Positions 46,333-52,833 of a stretch of 64,000 nucleotides of DNA are shown here, one piece after another. Source of the DNA: Cyclobacteriaceae bacterium (GTDB taxonomy: Bacteria; Bacteroidota; Bacteroidia; Cytophagales; Cyclobacteriaceae); assembly GCA_016787725.1 (NCBI GenBank), contig JAEUTZ010000006.1, positions 124,001 to 188,000 on the forward strand, given 5' to 3'. Below the pieces are notes generated by a model. It was not told the DNA's origin and did no database searches. It worked only from the letters and a program-made list of their open reading frames with translations. A program made the translations under genes and the position numbers. How positions within the stretch are numbered: position 1 is the first letter of the stretch; each line of letters begins with the position of its first letter.

Positions 46333-46724
46333 TCTGAAACAGGTTTTCGTTGAGCCACTTCAAACATGTACTCAAGGCCCTCGGGCAGCACCTGCATATG
46401 AATGGTGATCCGGGAACTGCGCTTTGAAAATTTCAACACCACCTTTCCATCGCTATCTTCTGTCGTTAACGTGATTGATCCTGGTTTTTGCAGATCCGCC
46501 CAAGTCCCTTCCACCGCCCGAATTTTGTATTCTGTGGTGAGACCGGGTTGCTTCCAGGTAATGGTTTCTTTATTGGATACAAAGGTGCTTGTGAGAATGG
46601 ATTTTTTGTTGGAGCCATCGGTGACTGTGGAGACTATCCACACCTGCGGCTGGGCAAAAAAACTCTGCGAGTAAGAAACCAGGGCGGGCAGTGTGAAAAG
46701 CAGCAGCAATACAGTTCTTTTCAT
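46329..46724 (-). CDS. Small exported protein preceding the RHS gene
   Basis: 131 residues from the ATG at 46724, chosen because it opens a signal peptide (MKRTVLLLLFTLPALVSYSQ). The mature part looks like a single beta-sandwich (VWIVSTVTDGSNKKSILTS, EYKIRAVEGTW, SITLTTEDSDGKVVLKFSK). No family recognised. Its TGA overlaps the RHS start (ATGA), so the two are translationally coupled and probably act in one process, for example export or attachment of the RHS protein (inference). Confidence 0.7.
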   Translation of the reverse strand: MKRTVLLLLFTLPALVSYSQSFFAQPQVWIVSTVTDGSNKKSILTSTFVSNKETITWKQPGLTTEYKIRAVEGTWADLQKPGSITLTTEDSDGKVVLKFSKRSSRITIHMQVLPEGLEYMFEVAQRKPVSE

Positions 46725-47175
46725 TATCAATCTGGCGGTTTTTTTGATCTGAAAGAATGTATACAATGATAACCCCTGAACCGGAGTCAATTTTTCAAAA
46801 TCGGAAGGTGTTCTTACATGGGACTTTTTAGGATTTATTCTACTCATTCGGATGTCTGTTAGTCAAACGGAGCAAGGAATTTCGAAGGTTTCAGAAATTC
46901 AGTTTTGGAATTCCGTGATACGTTCTAAGAAAAAGTGAAGGTGATTTCCCGATTTATAAATTTCTATACCGGGGTAATTTTTAATAATTGGTGGGATATC
47001 ATACATGCCCGCCTTCGCTATCAACTACGCCATGTCTTCGTTGATTAAAAAAGCTATGGCGGGTGGAGAAGTTGAAAGTCTAAAGTTCAAAGTTGAAAGT
47101 TGAAAGCTTAAAGCTGAACGCCTCCGTCTCTACTTTCACCATTCCCTCCTGGAGACTCCGCTGGAAAGTGAGCTT

Positions 47176-47202
47176 GTCACGCTGAGGCCCTCGAAGCGTG
47201 AC
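47176..47202. repeat. GTCACGCTGAGG..CGAAGCGTGAC hairpin repeat
   Basis: Inverted repeat of the widespread GTCATGCTGAGCCTGTCGAA type, with related copies at 47251-47277, 50766-50792 and, inverted, 51025-51051. Confidence 0.65.
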
Positions 47203-47303
47203 TGACAATGAATTGAATAAAAAAATGAGATCCTTAAGATAAATCATCAAGTCAGTCTTCGAGAGCCTCAGACTGACGAGAATTACCGGTCTCTTCTGCC
47301 CTT

Positions 47304-47324
47304 GGTTGGTGTTTTCCGACCAAC
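47304..47324 (+). repeat. GTTGGTGTTTTCCGACCAAC hairpin repeat, copy 1
   Basis: Preceded by TGCCCTTG as in the copies at 47683 and 50918. Stem of 5-7 base pairs, T-rich loop. Confidence 0.6.
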
Positions 47325-47337
47325 TACCCACCTTGAC

Positions 47338-47384
47338 GCGGAGTCCCTCCTCATACGCAAATCCATCCTTCCTGGAAACTCCGC
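47338..47384. repeat. Split REP of the RAYT family
   Basis: GCGGAGTCCC and GGAAACTCCGC arms as in the RAYT-flanking REPs, separated here by about 26 unrelated bases. Confidence 0.55.
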
Positions 47385-47449
47385 TGGGAAGTGGCTCTGG
47401 ATTGTGTATTTATTTTTCTCAGTAAGGGAGCACAATAAAAAACTGAGAG

Positions 47450-47623
47450 CAATTCAGAGCGGCCAGCAAGAAAGCGTAGCTTTTTGAAACAATCTCACTC
47501 GGCTTGGAGGATTGAAGAGAGCAGATTGCTTGAGCGAAGAATCCCTTTGCCAATGTATATTATCCGGCATCCGATTGGGGGATCCTTCGCTGCCTGTGCT
47601 CAGCCCTACCTTGCTCTGGATTG
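47450..47623 (+). mobile_element. MITE-like foldback element, copy 2
   Basis: Ends CAATTCAGAGCGG and TTGCTCTGGATTG form terminal inverted repeats. Internal GCGAAGAATCCC and GGGGGATCCTTCGC pair as a nested inverted repeat. 174 bases, no coding capacity. Confidence 0.7.
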
Positions 47624-47682
47624 TTTTCTATTTTTTCTAGTGAACAGTACCTATAAAATAAATTGAAGTAATTTTTGCCCTT

Positions 47683-47702
47683 GGTTGGTGTTTTCACCAA
47701 CC
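47683..47702 (+). repeat. Perfect hairpin GGTTGGTGTTTTCACCAACC
   Basis: 8-base-pair stem with TTTT loop, copy 2 of the TGCCCTTGGTTGG family. No T-run follows, so it is not a canonical terminator. Confidence 0.7.
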
Positions 47703-47911
47703 AACCGCCTTTTATTTGAACGTTCAGAGGCTGAATGACTGGACTCAACCCCTACCCAACCCTGCTCTGGATGGGTTTCATTTTTTTTTGGTTTGGTAAT
47801 GGTGCCTTGTGAAATAACCTTGACGCGGAGCCTCTCCAATTACCTTTCCATCCCACCAGAGGATTTGTAAGGGACAGTATTTTCAAAGCAGCTTCCGTTA
47901 CAAAACTTCAT

Positions 47912-47949
47912 GGGGATCCCGACCCAGATGCCGGGATGACATTTCATAG
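47912..47949 (+). repeat. GGGATCCCG..CCGGGATGACATTTCATAG REP
   Basis: Short inverted repeat (GATCCCG / CCGGGAT) with a conserved ATGACATTTCATAG tail; same family as 50013, 50223, 50421 and 51635. Confidence 0.7.
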
Positions 47950-48015
47950 ATCGCATGTGAACTGGCCCATTTCGGTGACTCCACTTTCGATATAGATACC
48001 TCAGGGCTATGGTAT

Positions 48016-48059
48016 GGGTAGAGAAGGTGTAGGGAAGGTGTAGAGAAGGGGTAGAGAAG
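48016..48059 (+). repeat. 11-base tandem repeat, four units
   Basis: Units GGGTAGAGAAG, GTGTAGGGAAG, GTGTAGAGAAG and GGGTAGAGAAG in direct succession. Purine-rich; no gene is nearby. Confidence 0.8.
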
Positions 48060-48395
48060 CCCCTGGGAAGCCGGCTAGAAAAGTTAAAAGTTTAAAGCTG
48101 AAAGTTGAAAGCTTTAAGCTTCCAAACTCTTGCCAGGCTTTGTGCACATGACTCCATGTAAAGACTGATCATTTTCTAGTTGTGTATGGCGAAAACCGGA
48201 AGGGGTGGAAAGAACGGAACAGTTGTCGTGTTCTGGAAGTAATCAACAAAAACAGATTGGTTGGAAAGAGAAGGATCAAACGGCACAGCGCTGTATCTAA
48301 TTTATGATGAAGGCGTTCTTGTCTATAACTGATCAGCAAGGCGAATCAACCGGCCTGAGAACAAGGTTGAACAATTTAAACAACAATTAAATTTT

Positions 48396-49151
48396 ATGGC
48401 AAGACAAGATGGGGTAATTAAAGTAACGGGTCAGATGGACGGAATTTCCTTCTATCGGACACAAGACGGGTATCTCATGCGGAAGAAAAGTTCTATTAGC
48501 GGTGAACGGATCAAGAACGATCCGGCCTATGCGCGGACTCGGGAAAACCTGGCTGAATTCAAAGGCGCAATGAGTGCTGGAAAAGTACTCAAAAAAGCGT
48601 TTCGACCACTCATCATGAACGTGGCAGATAACCGGATGGCGAACCGGCTCTCCCAACAAATGATGAAGGTCGTTCAAGCCGACACGATCAACCCACGCGG
48701 TGAGCGGAATGTACTTGACGGAGACCTGGAACTTTTGACCGGCTTCGAGTTCAATGAAAACGGGCGGCTGGATCAAACCCTGTTCGCACCGTACAGTTGG
48801 ACCATCAACCGGGCAACCGGAGTGTTAACCATCACCATTCCGGAGTTTACTGCCGCCAATCTGATTGCCGTACCACCAGGCTCGACCCATTTCAAATTTG
48901 TTGCCGGTGGTTCAGCAATTGATTTCGGAGAGGGAACCCATATCAGTGGCACGACCGACAGTGGCGACCAAAAGATCGACACCGTTCCAACTGCCGCCCA
49001 GGTATTGACGGTCAACCTTTTTCCGAACAGTACCCACCCGTTGTTCCTAGCCTTAGGGATCGTATTCTCCCAGGAGGTGAATGGAACGTACTATCCGTTG
49101 CGAAACGGAGCGTTCAATGCCCTGGCATTGGTAGGCGTGGATGGCGCTTAA
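48396..49151 (+). CDS. Hypothetical protein of a Bacteroidota-restricted family
   Basis: 251 residues, no signal peptide or membrane helix. The N-terminus MARQDGVIKVTGQMDGISFYRTQDGYL (in part) and the ISGERIKNDPAYARTRENLAEF block form a basic first half (about 1-110). The second half is beta-rich (WTINRATGVLTITIPEF, HFKFVAGGSAIDFGEGT) and ends LRNGAFNALALVGVDGA. I recall similar unnamed proteins in Bacteroidota but no function. An AT-rich leader AACAACAATTAAATTTT precedes the ATG, typical of expressed genes in this phylum. It is the only gene of size in a 5 kb repeat island and the only plus-strand gene after 19.5 kb. Confidence 0.8.
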   Translation: MARQDGVIKVTGQMDGISFYRTQDGYLMRKKSSISGERIKNDPAYARTRENLAEFKGAMSAGKVLKKAFRPLIMNVADNRMANRLSQQMMKVVQADTINPRGERNVLDGDLELLTGFEFNENGRLDQTLFAPYSWTINRATGVLTITIPEFTAANLIAVPPGSTHFKFVAGGSAIDFGEGTHISGTTDSGDQKIDTVPTAAQVLTVNLFPNSTHPLFLALGIVFSQEVNGTYYPLRNGAFNALALVGVDGA

Positions 49152-49400
49152 CGATGAAGGGGTAATGCAAAGTCACCTGCTCAATCCAACTTATCTACGG
49201 AGGATATCCAGAAAAGAAAAAATAAGAGGTTGGTATTGGGGGGTGACTTTCTTTTTAGTTAAAAGTTAAAAGTTTAAAGCATAAAGCTTAAAAGCTTAAA
49301 GCGAATTCAATTCAAAATTGTGGATGAGAACCTACGATAAGACACACCTGGCTGGGAGATCTACACACTGCCTACAGTCAAATCCAAAAAAAATTTACAG

Positions 49401-49594
49401 CAATTCAGAGTGGATCGATAGTCCGCAGTGTATTTGAAAAAAATTCATACTGTTTGGAGGAATGAAGTAATTAGGGTACATGAGCTGCCTGCCCGCCTTT
49501 TGGCGGGAAGAGCCCCCTCGGCCGAAGCATTTTATTACGGACTACTAATTGGGGATCCTTCGCCCCTACCCACGACCCTACCCTGCTCTGGATA
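49401..49594 (+). mobile_element. MITE-like foldback element, copy 3
   Basis: Begins CAATTCAGAGTGGA and ends CCTGCTCTGGAT. Carries the CCCCTCGGCCGAAG and TTGGGGATCCTTCGCCCC core and a CCGCC/GGCGG hairpin. Right terminal repeat slightly decayed. Confidence 0.65.
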
Positions 49595-49657
49595 TCGGTT
49601 GATTTTTTTAGGTTTTTACTGGTGATCATTTCAACCCTACCCTAAATAAATGGAAAC

Positions 49658-49831
49658 CAATTCAGAGCGGATAGGGAGTCCGCACTGCTATTAAAACAAA
49701 AGGCTTTGGGTTTGGGGATTGATAAAAGTAACCGAAAGCTAGCGATGAATCCCCTCGGCCGAAGCGTGTTATCCGGCTTCTTATTGGGGGATCCTTCGCC
49801 CCCAACCACGACCCTACCCTGCTCTGGATTG
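49658..49831 (+). mobile_element. MITE-like foldback element, copy 4
   Basis: Cleanest copy: CAATTCAGAGCGG at the left and CCTGCTCTGGATTG at the right as terminal inverted repeats, GCGGATAG/GTCCGC hairpin at the left, GATGAATCCCCTCGG / GGGGGATCCTTCGC inner pairing. 174 bases. Confidence 0.75.
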
Positions 49832-50012
49832 GCTTATGTTTTTTAAGCGGAAAGCTAAAAGCGGCCCGCCTTCGTTATCAATTACGCCAAAGATTCATTG
49901 ATTAAAAGCTTTGGTGGGTAAAAAAGCTGTAAGGAGGGAAACGGGGTTAGTACGGTCCGAGAATCAATTGATTGAAGGGTAGTATTTCATAGCGCGCTGC
50001 TGCTGATCTTAT

Positions 50013-50050
50013 GGGGATCCCGGCACTAAGGCCGGGATGACATTTCATAG
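50013..50050 (+). repeat. GGGATCCCGGCACTAAGGCCGGGAT REP with ATGACATTTCATAG tail
   Basis: Stem ATCCCGGC / GCCGGGAT with a 6-base loop. With its upstream flank (49937-50050) it forms a 114-base unit repeated at 51560-51671. Confidence 0.75.
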
Positions 50051-50458
50051 TTGGTACGTGGCATTAATCCATTGTTGTCATTCCGGGCAAGCCAGGGTAG
50101 CTACTCTAAGTAATCCATTATGTAAGTCGAAATCGTATTCCGTATGGAAACTGGCGCACGACCCCGAATCCCCTTAGGCAAAGACTGCTTTCATAACGGC
50201 TACACTGCAGACTTCAAGGAGAGCCCGGCACTAAGGCCGGGATGACATTTCATAGATGGTAGTGGCATTTATCCATTGTTGTCATTCCGGGCAAGTCAGG
50301 GTACCTACTCTAAGTAATCCATTATGTAGGTTGAAATCGTATTCCGTATGGAAACTGGCGCGGCCCGGAATCCCCTTAGGCAAAGACTGCTTTTCATAGC
50401 GGCTACACTGCAGACTTCAAGGAGATCCCGGCTCTAAGGCCGGGATGACATTTCATAG
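50036..50458 (+). repeat. Tandem duplication, two units of about 205 bases
   Basis: GATGACATTTCATAG recurs at 50036, 50241 and 50444. Between them the same sequence follows twice (TCATTCCGGGCAAG, CTACTCTAAGTAATCCATTATGTA, CCCCTTAGGCAAAGACTGCTT, CTGCAGACTTCAAGGAG), more than 90 percent identical by eye. Each unit ends in a GGCCGGGATGAC REP. Confidence 0.85.
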
Positions 50459-50524
50459 AAGAAAATTCGTAAGAGCTTCCAAAGGAGGGCAATTCTATCA
50501 ACCCCGCCCTAAAATAAATTGAAA

Positions 50525-50732
50525 CAATTCAGAGCGGATAGCTAGACCGCATTGCTTTGAAGGAACCTACTTTGGTTTAGAAGATTGAAGTAAGGGCTGA
50601 AAGTGAGCGAAGAATCCCCTCGGCCGAAGGGCATTCTCTGGGACTTCTTATTGGGGATCCTTCCGCCAAAAGGCGGACAGGTTCCGCCATGGGGCGGACT
50701 GGCTGCCTCAACCCTACCCTGTTCTGGGTTGG
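50525..50732 (+). mobile_element. MITE-like foldback element, copy 5
   Basis: CAATTCAGAGCGGA left end, CCTGTTCTGGGTTGG right end. Internal CCGCCAAAAGGCGG and CCGCCATGGGGCGG palindromes as in copy 1, plus the GAGCGAAGAATCCCCTCGG block. Confidence 0.65.
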
Positions 50733-50765
50733 GGATATTGAAGTTGTGTACTGCTATCAAAGCTT

Positions 50766-50792
50766 GTCATGCTGAGCCTGTCGAAGCGTGAC
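50766..50792. repeat. GTCATGCTGAGCCTGTCGAAGCGTGAC hairpin repeat
   Basis: Arms GTCATGCT / AGCGTGAC (with one G-T pair) around GAGCCTGTCGA. An inverted copy is at 51025-51051. Confidence 0.65.
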
Positions 50793-50917
50793 TGACATTG
50801 CTTGAATAGAGGAATGACACTTAGAATCCTCTTGTTGTTGGTCGCGGCCAATAACTAAACCTAAACTTCCTTTACTGTTTACAAAAGATTAGAAAAAGAT
50901 TAGAGCATTTTGCCCTT

Positions 50918-50935
50918 GGTTGGTGTTTTCCAACC
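50918..50935 (+). repeat. GGTTGGTGTTTTCCAACC hairpin repeat, copy 3
   Basis: Preceded by TTTTGCCCTT like the 47.68 kb copy; 5-6 base-pair stem. Confidence 0.6.
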
Positions 50936-51176
50936 GACTTTTACTGCTTGCGGGGTATCCTGGCAGTCTGAAAGGTAATTGTACGATGAAAGATTGAAAA
51001 AGATTTCTTTTCCATACCGAGTAGTCATACTTCGACAGGCTCAGTATGACAGGCTACGAATTCATGATTAAGGCACTAAGGTTGGGGTGACCTTTCATTG
51101 ATGGGCTGTTGGTTGGCAGGGGACAATCGGCTAAACCTGAACTTCCTTTCCTGTTTTATAAAAGATTAGAAGTAGA

Positions 51177-51362
51177 TTAGAGGAGTCGTTTGACGTCTTC
51201 GGCTTTGAGGCCGGTGTAGAGGCAGAACTCTTCGATGGTGACGAACTGGTGGTTGAGTTTGTGGAAGTGAGTCTTGATTTTACACAACAGCATGCGGCCA
51301 TAGCGATCACTGCGTCCGGTGATCCGCTGGATATCTTTGGGATATATGGTGAGCCGATTCAT
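51177..51362 (-). CDS. Small conserved helical protein (helix-turn-helix-like)
   Basis: 61 residues, complete. NRLTIYPKDIQRITGRSDRYGRMLL then a spacer, then FVTIEEFCLYTGLKAEDVKRLL. Each half has a helix-turn-helix-like pattern, Y/F-x-x-x-D/E-F/I-x-x-x-T-G-x-S/K. I know this as a recurrent unnamed small protein in Bacteroidota; DNA binding is suggested by the pattern only. It lies alone, upstream of the polysaccharide operon's 3' end, between repeats. Confidence 0.7.
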   Translation of the reverse strand: MNRLTIYPKDIQRITGRSDRYGRMLLCKIKTHFHKLNHQFVTIEEFCLYTGLKAEDVKRLL

Positions 51363-51709
51363 ACTGTTGATTCATTAATTTCATTATAGTGCAATTAACG
51401 AGAGGTGAACAAAATTTGTGCTAAGAAAAATGAAAAATATTTTTTGTGATGTTCGTGTCAATGTCATGCGAACTTTTGGTTGTAAAGGTTGAAGGAAGAT
51501 GGAGTTAGTAGTTAGGATGTAGGAGTTGGGAGATAGGAGGAAAGTTAAAAGTTGAAGTTGGAAACGGTGTTAGTGCGGACGGGAATCACTTGATTGAAGG
51601 GTTGTGTTTCATAGCGCTTCGCTGCGAACCTCAAGGGATCCCGGCACTAGGGCCGGGATGACATTTCATAGAACTTAGGTCCGGCTCCTCAGGTATTTGG
51701 TCAGAGGTG
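51363..51709. other. Gene-free gap with REP-containing unit
   Basis: First about 120 bases are AT-rich and probably hold the promoter of the 61-residue gene. A purine-rich tract (51490-51556) follows, then a 112-base unit (51560-51671) that repeats 49937-50050 and ends in the GGGATCCCGG REP at 51635-51671. Confidence 0.6.
51560..51671 (+). repeat. Second copy of the 114-base REP-containing unit
   Basis: Shares GGAAACGG.GTTAG, GAATCA.TTGATTGAAGGGT.GT.TTTCATAGCGC and the REP with 49937-50050. A weaker third copy is 47868-47949. Confidence 0.7.
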
Positions 51710-51867
51710 CTATCTAAAGATGGAGACCAGGGTGCGGAAGATGATGACAAGATCGCCCCAGAAGGATTGCGTTTGGAGGTACTTTAAATTCAGGGCAAGT
51801 TTGACGGGCATGATTTCGCGGATGTAAAAATCGATGGGATCGGGTTTGCCGGCCAGCAATCTTATTT
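51710..51867 (-). pseudogene. C-terminal fragment of an undecaprenyl-phosphate sugar transferase
   Basis: The frame reads AGKPDPIDFYIREIMPVKLALNLKYLQTQSFWGDLVIIFRTLVSIFR (split here only for reference to its parts: PIDFYIREIMPVKL, NLKYL, SFWGDLVIIFRTL). This is the look of the end of Bac_transf-type transferases (PEKLxLxLxYxxxxSFWxDxxIIxxT). The catalytic core is absent: upstream, the frame runs through the WbpL-like gene in a different phase. Probably a remnant left by deletion or replacement of an initiating transferase. Assignment is by pattern memory. Confidence 0.45.
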
Positions 51868-52833
51868 GGCGGCTTGCTTGATGGAGCTGGAGACTTGTAA
51901 ACGGATAACCAGATAGAAGGAAGCACTCATGAAGCCGGTAACCCATATCAACCAGAGGTGGTTAAACTGGAAGCTGATAACCGCCATTGTATTAATCAGG
52001 ATCTGACAGGCACCGTAGAGGATGGCAATGAGCCGGTGATCCCACCCCCATTCGTTAGCCAGGTATTGGTACAGGTGGGTGCGGTGGGGTTTGAAGATAT
52101 TCTCTTTCCGGCTGAGTCGATAAACAATGGTCAGGACTGAATCTATACCAAAAACCAACACCAGTAAAACCCATCCAAGGTATTGGGTTTTTTGAATCAG
52201 CTGAAGCAATAGAAAAATCTGAACAAACGCCAGAACAACACTGCCTACATCCCCGGCAAAACAAACGGCCTTTTTGCGGAAGTTAAAGAAGAGAAAGATC
52301 AGAACTGCCATAACCAACGTGATGACAAGTCCCGGATCGGTAAAGGGCGCGATCCGTTCGTGGATCAGAATAAAAGTACTGAGGGTGACCAAGGCATAGA
52401 TGCCGGTAATGCCGTTAATGCCGTCCATAAAATTAAAGGCGCTTAATGAACCGATGCTAATGATGAGGGCAGAACCCAGTAACAGTACTGGCCAATCCAG
52501 CATGGGAACCTGATAAAATAAAAGCATCATGGAAACCAGGTGAATGAAAAAACGGAGCAACCCCGATTGTGGCCGTTGGTCATCCAGGAAACTGATGATG
52601 GCCACCCCGCACAACCCCACAAAGAACCAGGGCCATTCGAAGCCTGAGTAGATAAACCAAGCCAGCGCAGCAAACAAAAAAATGATGCCCCCACCCCGGA
52701 TGGTGGGTTCTTGGTGCGAACTGCGGGCGTTGGGCTTATCCAGGATGCCCTTGCGACCGGCCCACCGAAAGTATCCCAGCTCCAACAGGACTGTACCCAG
52801 GAAGGTTACTATATAATAAACTGTTAAACTTAT
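51862..52833 (-). CDS. WecA/WbpL/MraY-like undecaprenyl-phosphate N-acetylaminosugar-1-P transferase (GT4 family)
   Basis: About 323 residues, roughly 10 membrane helices. Motifs in order: DKPNARSSHQEPTIRGGG, SFLDDQRP, NFMDGINGI, CFAGDVGS and the His-loop PHRTHLYQYLA. The sequence after the only standard start in frame (TTG at 52785) lacks the first helix; the residues just upstream (SLTVYYIVTFLGTVLLELGYF) supply it. The only place to begin there is an ATA at 52833 overlapping the previous gene's TAA, so an unusual start or a sequence error is likely. It transfers a HexNAc-1-P, probably QuiNAc-type given the reductase upstream, to undecaprenyl phosphate. Confidence 0.85.
   Translation of the reverse strand: MSLTVYYIVTFLGTVLLELGYFRWAGRKGILDKPNARSSHQEPTIRGGGIIFLFAALAWFIYSGFEWPWFFVGLCGVAIISFLDDQRPQSGLLRFFIHLVSMMLLFYQVPMLDWPVLLLGSALIISIGSLSAFNFMDGINGITGIYALVTLSTFILIHERIAPFTDPGLVITLVMAVLIFLFFNFRKKAVCFAGDVGSVVLAFVQIFLLLQLIQKTQYLGWVLLVLVFGIDSVLTIVYRLSRKENIFKPHRTHLYQYLANEWGWDHRLIAILYGACQILINTMAVISFQFNHLWLIWVTGFMSASFYLVIRLQVSSSIKQAAK

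Larger units (their letters stand above)
46725..48395. other. Repeat island I (no gene seen)
   Basis: 1.67 kb upstream of the RHS unit. Contents in order: about 330 bases without recognised features that probably include the RHS-unit promoter; an AAAGTT tract (47066-47114); half and split REPs of the RAYT family (47149-47161, 47338-47384, 47825-47830); GTCACGCT-type hairpins (47176-47202, 47251-47277); GGTTGGTG hairpins; a MITE-like copy (47450-47623); a GGGATCCCG REP (47912-47949); an 11-base tandem repeat (48016-48059); a second AAAGTT tract (48078-48120); and about 270 bases leading to the 48396 gene. No RNA gene recognised. Confidence 0.6.
49152..51176. other. Repeat island II (no gene seen)
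   Basis: 2.0 kb after the 48396 gene. Holds an AAAGTT tract (49257-49302), three MITE-like copies (49401-49594, 49658-49831, 50525-50732), a 205-base tandem duplication (50036-50458) with GGGATCCCGG REPs, GTCATGCTGAG-type hairpins (50766-50792, 51025-51051) and a GGTTGG hairpin (50918-50935). The pieces between them show no open frame with family resemblance and no tRNA. Confidence 0.6.

Noticed and set aside
47683-47702. Rho-independent terminator
   Set aside because: The stem-loop is perfect but no T-run follows, and the same hairpin recurs at other gene-free places, so it is treated as a repeat.
50013-50458. CRISPR-like array from the repeated REP units
   Set aside because: The spacing units are themselves near-identical (about 205 bases), not unique short spacers, and no cas gene is near.
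46725-51176. Short open frames of 60-93 codons in the repeat islands
   Set aside because: They run through hairpin repeats and MITE-like copies and differ between copies, so they are not conserved coding sequence.
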